From an uncultured Pelagibacteraceae bacterium (GTDB lineage Bacteria; Pseudomonadota; Alphaproteobacteria; Pelagibacterales; Pelagibacteraceae): DNA of 46,082 nt. A program made the translations under genes and the position numbers. The stretch spans positions 1-46,082 of the forward strand of contig CACFNH010000006.1 in the NCBI GenBank assembly GCA_902567685.1. The letters run 5' to 3'. Shown here one piece after another: positions 26,052 to 33,940 of this stretch (position 1 is its first letter; every line of letters begins with the position of its first letter). The notes beneath the pieces are model-generated. The model saw nothing but the letters and a program-made list of their open reading frames with translations. It was not told the DNA's origin and did no database searches.

Positions 26052-26801
26052 ATGTCTATAAACTTTAAACATATTGAATCAAAATTTAAAAAAGATTTTA
26101 ATCCAAAAGTTGGTTTAATTGTTTTGTCCACTGATTACACAATAGAGAGAGATTTTAACACTGTGTGTAGAGATTTACCCTTAGATGTTTTTATTAATCG
26201 TATTCACAACCAGAATCCTTTAACAAAAGAAAATCTTTCAAAAATGCAAAATGAACTTGAGTCAGTAGCTAAGAAAATATTGCCTGACGAAAAAATAAAT
26301 ACGATCGCTTACGGATGTACATCTGGAACAATAGCCATTGGCGAAGACAATGTTAAAAAAAAAATTTTGTTAGCAAAACCAGATTGTTATGTAACTACCC
26401 CAGTAACTTCTGCGATTAAAGCTTTCAAAGAAATGAATATTAAAAAAATTGCTTTATTTACCCCTTATCCAGATTCAGTTAATAGAACAATCTTCGAATA
26501 TTTTACCAAAAAAAATATCGAAGTCTTGTCATTTGCTAGTTTGAATTTAAATTTAGACTCCGATATAGCCAAAGTAGACCCAAAATATCTATTAGAGATA
26601 TTGGCAAAGCTAGATACTAGTAATGCTGATGCATTATTTATATCTTGCACAGCACTTCCAGTTTTAAAAATTATTGATCAGCTGGAAAAAAAAACAAAAA
26701 AACCTGTTTTATCTAGCAATCAGACTTTAATTTGGGACACCTTAAGATCAGTTGGATACAAATCTTCAGTAAAAGGTTACGGAAAACTTTTAAGAGATTA
26801 A
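26052..26801 (+). CDS. eutA: EutA-like protein of the Asp/Glu racemase-maleate isomerase superfamily
   Basis: The 249 residues resemble EutA of ectoine utilisation clusters, a member of the arylmalonate decarboxylase/maleate isomerase group. Visible landmarks are PKVGLIVLSTDYTIERDF at the start, ENLSKMQNELES, the first cysteine motif YGCTSGTIAIG, VTTPVTSAIKAFKE, IALFTPYPDSVN and the second cysteine motif FISCTALPVL. The two cysteines are the expected catalytic pair. The exact reaction of EutA is unsettled. The stop lies one base before the ectoine-hydrolase-like gene, which strongly supports the ectoine context. The alternative is a maleate isomerase or related racemase acting on another solute. 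Confidence 0.78.
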   Translation: MSINFKHIESKFKKDFNPKVGLIVLSTDYTIERDFNTVCRDLPLDVFINRIHNQNPLTKENLSKMQNELESVAKKILPDEKINTIAYGCTSGTIAIGEDNVKKKILLAKPDCYVTTPVTSAIKAFKEMNIKKIALFTPYPDSVNRTIFEYFTKKNIEVLSFASLNLNLDSDIAKVDPKYLLEILAKLDTSNADALFISCTALPVLKIIDQLEKKTKKPVLSSNQTLIWDTLRSVGYKSSVKGYGKLLRD

Positions 26802-26802
26802 A

Positions 26803-27972
26803 ATGCTTTTTGAAAAACAAGAATATTATGATCGTTTAAAGAAAGTTAAAATTAAAATGCAAAAAAAGGGCATTGATTTATTAATCTCTCATGATCCATC
26901 CAACATGAACTACTTAACAGGTTATGATGCCTGGTCTTTTTATTATGCTCAATGTGTTTTAGTTCATATTAATGAAGACGAACCAATTTGTTTTGTAAGG
27001 TCACAAGATGGAGGAGGCGCTTATATAAAAACATACTTACAAGATAAAAATATAATCCAATATGATGAAAAATATATTCATACTTGGCCATTACACCCTT
27101 ATCAATATTTGGCTGAAATAATAAAAAAAAGAAAATGGGATAAATCCAGTATTGGTTTAGAAATGGACAGTCATTATTTTACAGCCTTTTGTTATGAGAC
27201 TATTAAAAAAGGTTTACCGAATGCAAAATTTAAAGATGCTGAACGTTTAGTAAATTGGGTGAGGGTTGTTAAATCAAATGCAGAAATTAAATTAATGCAA
27301 TCTGCAGCACGTATAGTTGAAAGTGGAATGCAAACTGCATTTAAAAGTATTAATCCAGGTGTAAGACAATGTGATGCTGTTGCAGATATTCAAAAAGCTT
27401 TATTTAATGGAACAAAAGAATTCGGAGGAGACTATCCAAGTATAGCTACTCTGCTACCTACAGGTAAAGGAACTTCAGCAAGTCATTTAACAGCAACAGA
27501 AGATAAATTTGTTTCAGGGGAAGCAACTATTATTGAGATAGCAGGCGCTTATAAAAGATATCATTGTCCTATGGCGCGTACAGTTTTATTAGGAAAAAAA
27601 GATCAAAAAAAAATTGACACAATGAAAGCTACCAACGAAGCATTAGATGCTGGTATTGCAGCAACTAAACCTGGTAACACTGCTGACGATGTAGCTCAAA
27701 AATTTTGGGGAGTTTTAGATAAATACGGAATTAAAAAAGACTCAAGAACGGGATATTCAATTGGTATCGGATACCCTCCTGACTGGGGAGAGCAGACTCT
27801 TAATATATCAAAAGGAGACAAAACTGTTTTACAACCTAACGTTACTTTTCATATGATCGCTGTGATGCAATTTGGTGACTGGGGAGTAGAAGCTAGTGAA
27901 GCAATAAGAGTAACAGAAAATGGTGCTGAATTATTCTGTAATTTGTCTAGAGAAATACATATTAAAGAATAA
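26803..27972 (+). CDS. doeA: Ectoine hydrolase-like M24-family protein (DoeA/EutD)
   Basis: The 389 residues have the creatinase/prolidase (M24, pita-bread) fold. The N-terminal domain contains LLISHDPSNMNYLTGYDAWSFY, and the catalytic domain contains VVKSNAEIKLMQSAARIVE, TIIEIAGAYKRYHCPMARTV and IGIGYPPDWGEQ. The usual M24 metal-binding aspartates are replaced (EIAG...RYHCPMA), as in DoeA/EutD, which opens the ectoine ring to N-acetyl-2,4-diaminobutyrate without metals. It is coupled to the eutA-like gene (1 base apart), and a Pot-type importer follows after 44 bases. No doeB, doeC or doeD gene is in the window. Creatinase or another amidohydrolase of this fold is the main alternative. Confidence 0.8.
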   Translation: MLFEKQEYYDRLKKVKIKMQKKGIDLLISHDPSNMNYLTGYDAWSFYYAQCVLVHINEDEPICFVRSQDGGGAYIKTYLQDKNIIQYDEKYIHTWPLHPYQYLAEIIKKRKWDKSSIGLEMDSHYFTAFCYETIKKGLPNAKFKDAERLVNWVRVVKSNAEIKLMQSAARIVESGMQTAFKSINPGVRQCDAVADIQKALFNGTKEFGGDYPSIATLLPTGKGTSASHLTATEDKFVSGEATIIEIAGAYKRYHCPMARTVLLGKKDQKKIDTMKATNEALDAGIAATKPGNTADDVAQKFWGVLDKYGIKKDSRTGYSIGIGYPPDWGEQTLNISKGDKTVLQPNVTFHMIAVMQFGDWGVEASEAIRVTENGAELFCNLSREIHIKE

Positions 27973-28016
27973 ATACCTTGAAATAAATTTTAACAAATGC
28001 TTAATATTCATATCAT

Positions 28017-29111
28017 ATGACATCTTCAAAAAGCTTTGTAAAATTTGACAAAGTTGACAAAAGTTATGACGGCAAGGTTTTAGTTGTCAAAGATTTAAAC
28101 CTGGACATTGATGAAGGTGAATTCATAACAATGTTAGGCCCTTCAGGGTCAGGAAAAACAACTTGCTTGATGATGTTAGCAGGTTTTGAAACACCAACTA
28201 ACGGAGAAATTTATTTAGACTCAAAACCTATTTCAAGAATTCCACCTCACAAAAGAGGTATTGGAATGGTTTTTCAAAATTATGCTTTATTTCCACATTT
28301 AACAGTTTACGAAAATTTAGCTTTTCCTTTAAAAGTTAGAAAACTTTCAAAAGGCGATATTGATAAAAAAGTTGATAAAGCATTATCTATGGTTTCTTTA
28401 ACTGGATTTGAAAAAAGAATGCCTAATCAATTATCAGGCGGTCAACAACAAAGAGTTGCTGTTGCAAGATCTCTAGTATTCGATCCTCAATTAGTTCTAA
28501 TGGATGAACCTTTAGGAGCTTTAGATAAAAACTTAAGAGAAAGTATGCAATATGAAATCAAACATATTCATGAAAATATTGGTGTAACTGTAGTTTATGT
28601 TACTCATGATCAAAGTGAAGCTCTTACTATGTCTAGTAGAATTGCAGTTTTTAATGATGGGAAAGTGCAACAGTTATCTAGCCCAGATAAATTATACGAA
28701 GAGCCGGTAAATTCATTTGTTGCAGAATTTATAGGTGAAAACAACACGTTTACTGGACAAGTGATAGATATCTCTGGCGGCAAATGTAAAGTGAAACTAG
28801 ATACCGGTGCTGAAATACTTTCTAATCCGATAAGAGTAAAAACAAAAGGAGAAAAAACTAAAGTTTCTTTAAGACCTGAAAGAGCAATTATAGATCCAGA
28901 AGAAAAAATGGACAATAAACACAAAGGAAAAATAGAAGAAGTCATTTACCACGGGGATCATGCAAGAGTAAGATTAAATTTATTGGGTAATAAAGAATTC
29001 ATTTTAAAAGTTCCAAACAGCTCAGCAAGAATGGATATAAAACCTGGTAATGAAATAAATGTTGGCTGGAACAGTCATGATGCTAGAGCACTAGACCCTA
29101 AATCAATCTGA
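28017..29111 (+). CDS. potA: PotA-type ABC transporter ATPase (polyamine/ectoine-like solute)
   Basis: This is a 364-residue ATPase of the spermidine/putrescine transporter group. Walker A is GPSGSGKTT, the Q-loop MVFQNYALFPHLTV, the signature LSGGQ in [17 protein letters not shown], Walker B LVLMDEPLGALD, and the H-loop VTHDQSEAL. A C-terminal TOBE-type domain follows (LRPERAIIDPE). It comes 44 bases after doeA and is separated from its binding-protein gene by 117 bases holding a 9-1-9 inverted repeat and a probable promoter. The substrate is not fixed by sequence, since this subfamily includes polyamine and other cation importers. Confidence 0.88.
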   Translation: MTSSKSFVKFDKVDKSYDGKVLVVKDLNLDIDEGEFITMLGPSGSGKTTCLMMLAGFETPTNGEIYLDSKPISRIPPHKRGIGMVFQNYALFPHLTVYENLAFPLKVRKLSKGDIDKKVDKALSMVSLTGFEKRMPNQLSGGQQQRVAVARSLVFDPQLVLMDEPLGALDKNLRESMQYEIKHIHENIGVTVVYVTHDQSEALTMSSRIAVFNDGKVQQLSSPDKLYEEPVNSFVAEFIGENNTFTGQVIDISGGKCKVKLDTGAEILSNPIRVKTKGEKTKVSLRPERAIIDPEEKMDNKHKGKIEEVIYHGDHARVRLNLLGNKEFILKVPNSSARMDIKPGNEINVGWNSHDARALDPKSI

Positions 29112-29119
29112 GATTGATT
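29101..29119 (+). repeat. Perfect 9-1-9 inverted repeat spanning the potA stop codon
   Basis: AATCAATCT-G-AGATTGATT is fully symmetric and overlaps the TGA stop at 29109-29111. As RNA it can form an 8-bp stem with a 3-base loop. No T-run follows on either strand, so it is more likely an mRNA-stabilising hairpin or a protein site than an intrinsic terminator. Confidence 0.6.
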
Positions 29120-29167
29120 CACTCAAAAAACACTTACTTTTAAACAATAATTAATTAAAATCAGAGG

Positions 29168-29224
29168 TTGACTTAAATTTTGTTAATTGTTGTAATAAAC
29201 CATAAATAAACGTTTAAACGGAGG
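29168..29224 (+). promoter_or_regulatory. Candidate promoter and strong ribosome binding site for the PotD-like gene
   Basis: TTGACT at 29168-29173 and TGTAAT at 29191-29196, spaced by 17 bases, resemble a sigma-70 promoter. GGAGG at 29220-29224 lies 4 bases before the ATG at 29229, one of the best Shine-Dalgarno sites in the window. A separate strong start for the binding protein fits its expected abundance. The promoter is read by eye only. Confidence 0.5.
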
Positions 29225-29228
29225 AAAA

Positions 29229-30347
29229 ATGAGAAAATTAAGCAAACTATTACTTACTTTAGTTTTTGCACTTTCAGTTTCTTCAACTTCATATGCAGTA
29301 GTTGTTGCATCTTGGGGTGGAGCTTACACAGAAAGTCAAAAATTAGGGTACGGTGATCCAGCTGCAAAAAAATTAGGAATACCTATTGATTGGGTAGACT
29401 ATTCAGGTGGATTATCTGAAGTTAAAGCTCAAAAAGCAGCAGGAAAAATTACTTGGGACATAATGGACGTTTTCGCTATGGACACTATCAATGGCTGTGA
29501 TGAAGGTTTATTTGTTAAATTTGATTTTGACAAAGACTTTCCGCCAGCTCCAGATGGAACTAAAGCGAGTAAAGACTTCTTTACGTCAATGCCAAGTAAA
29601 TGTGCTGTAGGAAACATTTTATATTCTTGGACATATGCTTACCATGATGGAAAAATTGGTAGCAAAAAACCAAAAACTATAAAAGATTTCTTTGACACTA
29701 AAACATGGCCAGGAAAAAGAGGTGTTTACAAAAGTGCAATGCACAATCTAGAGATGGCATTAGCAGCTTCTGGAACTAAGCCAGGTAAAGGTGGAAAGAA
29801 AATTTACAAACAACTTTCAAAGGAAAAAGGTCTTAAAAAAGCAATGGCTAAAATGGAAGCTCTTTGCAAAGACCCTAACGGTGGATGCGTATTTTGGTCA
29901 GCTGGTGCTAAACCACCTGAACTACTTATGCAGGGTGAAGTTGTAATGGCAACAGGTTGGAATGGTAGATTCTTTAACGCAGAAGTTGGAGAAGGCGCAC
30001 CATTAAAACAAGTTTGGGATGCTCAAGGTTTAGATTACCAATACATGGTAGTTGTAAAAGGCGGACCGAACGAAGCTGATGCAATGAAAGCAATTGCAGA
30101 AATGACTAGCACTGAAGGTTTAGCTGGTTCTGCGAAGTACATTGCTTACGCACCTTGGAGAAAATCTTCTCTTAAAGTTATTGAAGCGGGTGAACCATGG
30201 TACAAAGATGGTAAAACAGCCATGATGGGGCAAATGCCAACTCATCCAAACAATACAAAAAGCTATATCCTAATTGATGCAGTATTCTGGGCTGACAACG
30301 GTACAGAAATCGGCGAAAAATGGGAAGCTATGAAATCTGGTCTTTAA
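29229..30347 (+). CDS. potD: PotD-type ABC transporter substrate-binding protein
   Basis: This is a 372-residue periplasmic binding protein. The signal peptide (MRKLSKLLLTLVFALSVSS) probably ends at SYA, near residue 23. The mature protein begins VVVASWGGAYTESQ, typical of the polyamine-binding group, with KAAGKITWDIMDVFAMDT, ILYSWTYAYHDGKIG and WPGKRGVYKSAM further on. It is followed by a hairpin with T-run and then the permease genes. Its closest relatives are usually annotated as spermidine/putrescine-binding, but this subfamily is broad. The adjacent eutA/doeA genes make an ectoine-type or diamine ligand an alternative. Confidence 0.87.
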   Translation: MRKLSKLLLTLVFALSVSSTSYAVVVASWGGAYTESQKLGYGDPAAKKLGIPIDWVDYSGGLSEVKAQKAAGKITWDIMDVFAMDTINGCDEGLFVKFDFDKDFPPAPDGTKASKDFFTSMPSKCAVGNILYSWTYAYHDGKIGSKKPKTIKDFFDTKTWPGKRGVYKSAMHNLEMALAASGTKPGKGGKKIYKQLSKEKGLKKAMAKMEALCKDPNGGCVFWSAGAKPPELLMQGEVVMATGWNGRFFNAEVGEGAPLKQVWDAQGLDYQYMVVVKGGPNEADAMKAIAEMTSTEGLAGSAKYIAYAPWRKSSLKVIEAGEPWYKDGKTAMMGQMPTHPNNTKSYILIDAVFWADNGTEIGEKWEAMKSGL

Positions 30348-30381
30348 TTAAGTTTTAAAGACATAGATGATATATTATATT

Positions 30382-30411
30382 AAGGGCGGTTATTAACTAA
30401 CCGCCCTTTTT
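30382..30411 (+). terminator. Hairpin with T-run between the PotD-like and PotB-like genes
   Basis: AAGGGCGGTTA-TTAAC-TAACCGCCCTT gives a perfect 11-bp stem (30382-30408) with a 5-base loop and a run of five T residues (30407-30411). It lies 5 bases before the permease ATG at 30416, so it probably ends most transcripts after the binding-protein gene and lets some through. Confidence 0.88.
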
Positions 30412-30415
30412 ATTT

Positions 30416-31669
30416 ATGAGCAGTGAAACACAAAAAATTTTAACAACTGACGGAATACCTTTAGAGGTAAGTCTTAAGAAAGTTGAGAGAAGAAATAAAT
30501 TTAAAGCTTTTTTACTAGTCTCTCCTTTATTATTTTTTTTATTAATCGTTTATATTTCTCCAATCGTAGGAATGCTTTTTAATAGTGTTGATGATCGTAT
30601 GGTTACCAATATGCTTCCTAAAACTTTTTCTTCGATGGAAACATGGGATGGAAAAGAACTTCCTTCTGAAGAAGTATTTAAGTCTTTTTATCAAGATTTT
30701 AAAATTTTAGTTGATAAAGATGAACATGGAAAATTAGCAACACAATTAAATTATGAAAAAAATGGATTCAAAAGTATTTTAAAAAAATACGGAAGAAAAC
30801 TGAACAATTTTGAAGAAGGAAATTACAAAGAACAAACTGTGGATATACATGAACGATGGGGTAATGTTGATTATTGGAGAGCTATACAAAGGCGTGCCCC
30901 AGCATATTCTTATTCTAAATATTTAAAAGGTGTAGATATGTATCAAAATGAAGATGGGAAGATTGTTCAAGTAGAAGAAGACCGAAGAATTTATAAAAAA
31001 TTATGGGTGAGAACTTTGAAAATAGCTTTTTATGTAACTCTATTGTGTTTTTTAATGGCCTATCCCATTGCACATTTGCTCGCAACACTTCCAATGAAAT
31101 ACAGTAACTTATTGATGATTTGTGTTCTTTTACCTTTTTGGACTTCACTACTTGTTAGGACTGCTAGTTGGATGATTTTATTGCAACAACAAGGTGTCGT
31201 AAATGATTTTTTGGTTTGGATAGGTTTTGTTGCTGACGATAATAGACTTGTTATGATGTATAATGCAACTGGCACATATATAGCCATGACTCAAATCCTC
31301 TTACCTTTTATGGTCTTACCGCTTTATAGTGTGATGAAAACAATATCTCCAAGCTTAGTACGAGCTGGAAAATCTTTAGGAGGAACGCCGTTTATAACGT
31401 TTTGGAAAGTATATTTTCCTCTAACAATACCAGGAATTGGAGCTGGTTCTTTATTAGTCTTTATACTTGCGATTGGTTACTACATTACTCCAGAACTTGT
31501 AGGCGGAGCTTCAGGAACGTTGATTAGTAATCAGATTGCATATCACATGAAATATACTTTAGATTGGAGTTTTGCTTCAGCCATGGGATTAATGTTGTTA
31601 TCTGGAGTTCTGGCTGTTTACTGGATTTATAACAAATTAGTAGGGATAGATAATATTAAATTAGGATAA
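30416..31669 (+). CDS. potB: PotB-type ABC transporter permease with long periplasmic insertion
   Basis: This 417-residue permease starts 5 bases after the hairpin. Its first membrane helix is at about 31-54 (FLLVSPLLFFLLIVYISPIVGM). A hydrophilic insertion of about 140 residues follows (about 58-198, rich in charged residues, with DIHERWGNVDYWRAIQRR). Five more helices begin at about 200, with the EAA-type loop LVRAGKSLGGTPFITFWKVYFPLTIPG (about 314-340). The insertion is absent from E. coli PotB. I recall similar long versions in other alphaproteobacteria, so it is a subfamily trait more than an accident. potC follows after 2 bases. Confidence 0.87.
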   Translation: MSSETQKILTTDGIPLEVSLKKVERRNKFKAFLLVSPLLFFLLIVYISPIVGMLFNSVDDRMVTNMLPKTFSSMETWDGKELPSEEVFKSFYQDFKILVDKDEHGKLATQLNYEKNGFKSILKKYGRKLNNFEEGNYKEQTVDIHERWGNVDYWRAIQRRAPAYSYSKYLKGVDMYQNEDGKIVQVEEDRRIYKKLWVRTLKIAFYVTLLCFLMAYPIAHLLATLPMKYSNLLMICVLLPFWTSLLVRTASWMILLQQQGVVNDFLVWIGFVADDNRLVMMYNATGTYIAMTQILLPFMVLPLYSVMKTISPSLVRAGKSLGGTPFITFWKVYFPLTIPGIGAGSLLVFILAIGYYITPELVGGASGTLISNQIAYHMKYTLDWSFASAMGLMLLSGVLAVYWIYNKLVGIDNIKLG

Positions 31670-31671
31670 TT

Positions 31672-32526
31672 ATGGCTTTACCAAAATATACAGAACCACA
31701 CTATAGAATATGGCATTACGTTTACCTTTTTATCTGTGGATGTGTTTTTTTCTTTTTAATTGCACCTTTATTTGTAATTTTTCCTTTATCCTTTAATGCT
31801 GAAGAATTTTTAGTAATAACAGACGGAATGAAAAGATTAGATCCTGATGCTTTTTCTTTAAGGTGGTATAAAGATATGGTTTATGGAACAAAAAATCCAT
31901 GGGGACTAGCTGCAAAAAATAGTTTTTTCATAGCAATATTTGCAACAATAGGAGCTGTTATTCTAGGAACAGTTGCTGCTTTAGGACTAAGTAGCAGATA
32001 TATGCCTTACAAAGGAATAATAATGGCAACTTTAATTTCTCCGATGATTGTTCCTTTAATTATTTCAGGAGTAGCAATCTTCTTTTTTATGGCGAAAGCA
32101 GGTTTAGCAGCAACACACACAGGTATAGTTTTAGCACATATAATTTTAGGCACACCGTTTGTTGTTATCACAGTAACAGCTACTCTTTCAGGTTTTGATC
32201 ATAGTGTTACAAGAGCAGCAGCCAGTCTTGGAAGTAATCCTGTAAATACTTTTATGAAAATAACATTACCGTTAATTTTACCAGGTGTAATATCAGGTGC
32301 TTTATTTGCTTTTGTAACTTCTTTTGATGAAGTAGTTATCGTATTATTTTTAGCTGGTTTAGATAATACAACAATTCCAATACAAATGTGGACTGGATTA
32401 AGAGAACAATTAAGTCCAACAATATTATCCGTTGCAACTTGTCTGATTCTTCTTTCCACACTAGTTTTAGTTGCAGCAGAGCTTTTAAGAAGAAGATCTG
32501 AAAGGATAAGAGGAATTAATAGATAA
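31672..32526 (+). CDS. potC: PotC-type ABC transporter permease
   Basis: This is a 284-residue permease, partner of PotB. The first helix is at about 16-38 (YVYLFICGCVFFFLIAPLFVIF). Others include NSFFIAIFATIGAVILGTVAALGL and LISPMIVPLIISGVAIFFFM. The EAA loop is SVTRAAASLGSNPVNTFMKITLPLILPG, and SFDEVVIVLFLAG follows. The protein ends with a basic tail (LRRRSERIRGINR). It is the last gene of this importer unit and ends only 2 bases from the stop of the convergent cyclophilin gene; I see no terminator between them. Confidence 0.92.
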   Translation: MALPKYTEPHYRIWHYVYLFICGCVFFFLIAPLFVIFPLSFNAEEFLVITDGMKRLDPDAFSLRWYKDMVYGTKNPWGLAAKNSFFIAIFATIGAVILGTVAALGLSSRYMPYKGIIMATLISPMIVPLIISGVAIFFFMAKAGLAATHTGIVLAHIILGTPFVVITVTATLSGFDHSVTRAAASLGSNPVNTFMKITLPLILPGVISGALFAFVTSFDEVVIVLFLAGLDNTTIPIQMWTGLREQLSPTILSVATCLILLSTLVLVAAELLRRRSERIRGINR

Positions 32527-32528
32527 AT

Positions 32529-33176
32529 TTAATTTTCAAGCAATTTAAATGAATTTATAAAATCAGGTCTTAGAACATATTCTCGTCTATGATCATCACT
32601 TATTGTATTCAAGATTTCCAAACCATAAAGAACTTTTCCAATAGGAGTATATTCGCCTTGGAACAAAGGCGCATCTTCAAGTAAAATAAAAAACTGACTA
32701 TCCTCAGTATTTAATTTGTTTTTTCTAGCCATACCGACAGTGCCCAATTTAAATTCAACTTTTTCATTTAATTCTGAATTTATTGTTCCAAAACCAGATT
32801 TTCCAGTTCCAATATAAAGATAGTTAAAACTATCTTTTCTTCCAAATTCAAGATCACCAGATTGAACTAAAACATTTTTTATAACCCTATGAAAAGCAAT
32901 ATTATCATAACTTCTGGACTCTAAAAGCATCTTGAATCTTTTTACTGAATTAGGTGAAATTTCTGGATTAAGTTCTATAATTACATTTCCACAATTTATA
33001 TTTAAAATTGCAATGTTTTCTGGGTTTTTAAAAGATAGTTTTTTTGGATCATAGTCTTTTATAAATAAACATTTTTGAGGCAAAATAAAAAAAATATAAA
33101 TAGCTATCACTCCTAATATTATGAAAAGAATTAATAATAATTTTTCCGAAGTTGATTGTTTTACTTTTTCGATCAT
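32529..33176 (-). CDS. Membrane-anchored cyclophilin-type peptidyl-prolyl isomerase
   Basis: The 215 residues have an N-terminal membrane anchor at about 12-33 (KLLLILFIILGVIAIYIFF), so the catalytic domain is probably periplasmic. The cyclophilin domain shows AILNINCGNVIIELNPEISPNSVKRF, Arg97 in NIAFHRVIKNVLVQSGD, the EDSQFFILLEDAPLF core and YTPIGKVLYGLEILNTI. It catalyses cis-trans isomerisation of prolyl bonds and may assist folding of exported proteins. Its start overlaps the stop of the upstream metallopeptidase gene (ATGA), so the two are coupled. It is convergent with potC, 2 bases apart. Confidence 0.88.
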   Translation of the reverse strand: MIEKVKQSTSEKLLLILFIILGVIAIYIFFILPQKCLFIKDYDPKKLSFKNPENIAILNINCGNVIIELNPEISPNSVKRFKMLLESRSYDNIAFHRVIKNVLVQSGDLEFGRKDSFNYLYIGTGKSGFGTINSELNEKVEFKLGTVGMARKNKLNTEDSQFFILLEDAPLFQGEYTPIGKVLYGLEILNTISDDHRREYVLRPDFINSFKLLEN

Positions 33177-33916
33177 TCGTTAAATTTAAAGTTATTATCT
33201 ATCTTTTTAGTTTCAGTCACAATAAAGTTAACCTTATTATTTAATACTGAGTCTTTAAGAATAATTTTTGATAAATTTGCTTTATCTGTCATTAAAAATG
33301 AGAATACCTCAGCCATATCCTCAGAGGCTGTAGACATTGAGTATTCAGTAAGAAATCCATTAGATTTTTTAACTAATGATAAATTAGATCTATTTGAACA
33401 GGTTGAGCATTCAGCATATTGAAAATTTGAATTATTAAACTCATTCCATTTATTTTGTGGAAATAAAGTTTCATAACTGTCTTCAACCATATGAAACAGT
33501 TCATGATGAATAGACCTCTCAAAAAATTTTGGGTCTGATTTGATATCAATAATAAGAGTTTTAACAGCTATATTTGGGACTCCCGCAGTTTTTATGTCAG
33601 CTACTTTAAGATTTTCGCAAAGAACAACATATCTTAGATTAATTTTATTCAAAAAATTTTTTTCATATATATCTAAATTTTTTTTAATTATTTTAAACTT
33701 TTTTTCAATATCATTTATATTAGGTCTGTCACACTGGACATTATTTTTAACTATTCCAACCTTAAAAGGTTTTTCAGCTTTAAGGTATTTAATGCCATTT
33801 ATAGCCGCCAAGTTATAAATCTGTAAATTTGGTATTTTTGTTAAATAGTAGATTGAATTGGCATTAGCTGTAGAAAAAAATTTAAAAAAGATAAGTGTAA
33901 AAATAAACAGTCTCAT
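33173..33916 (-). CDS. Putative secreted zinc metallopeptidase (HExxH)
   Basis: The 247-residue protein begins with a signal peptide (MRLFIFTLIFFKFFSTANA), so it is exported. It holds a zinc-peptidase motif, His138-Glu-Leu-Phe-His142 in SIHHELFHMVED. About 60 residues later comes TASEDMAEVFSFLM, where Glu199 or Glu203 is the likely third ligand, as in gluzincin-type putative zinc-binding metallopeptidases. A CxxC pair (Cys170 and Cys173, in YAECSTCSN) and two further cysteines at 62 and 100 could form disulfides or bind metal. I do not recognise a characterised homolog. It lies between an M20 deacylase gene (24 bases upstream) and the coupled cyclophilin gene. Confidence 0.72.
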   Translation of the reverse strand: MRLFIFTLIFFKFFSTANANSIYYLTKIPNLQIYNLAAINGIKYLKAEKPFKVGIVKNNVQCDRPNINDIEKKFKIIKKNLDIYEKNFLNKINLRYVVLCENLKVADIKTAGVPNIAVKTLIIDIKSDPKFFERSIHHELFHMVEDSYETLFPQNKWNEFNNSNFQYAECSTCSNRSNLSLVKKSNGFLTEYSMSTASEDMAEVFSFLMTDKANLSKIILKDSVLNNKVNFIVTETKKIDNNFKFNE

Positions 33917-33940
33917 ATCAATACTTTAAAAATGTTAAAT

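Noticed and set aside
29211-29220. CGTTTAAACG palindrome before the PotD-like gene
   Set aside because: Ten bases is too short to call an operator here; it lies between the candidate -10 box and the ribosome site, and may be chance.
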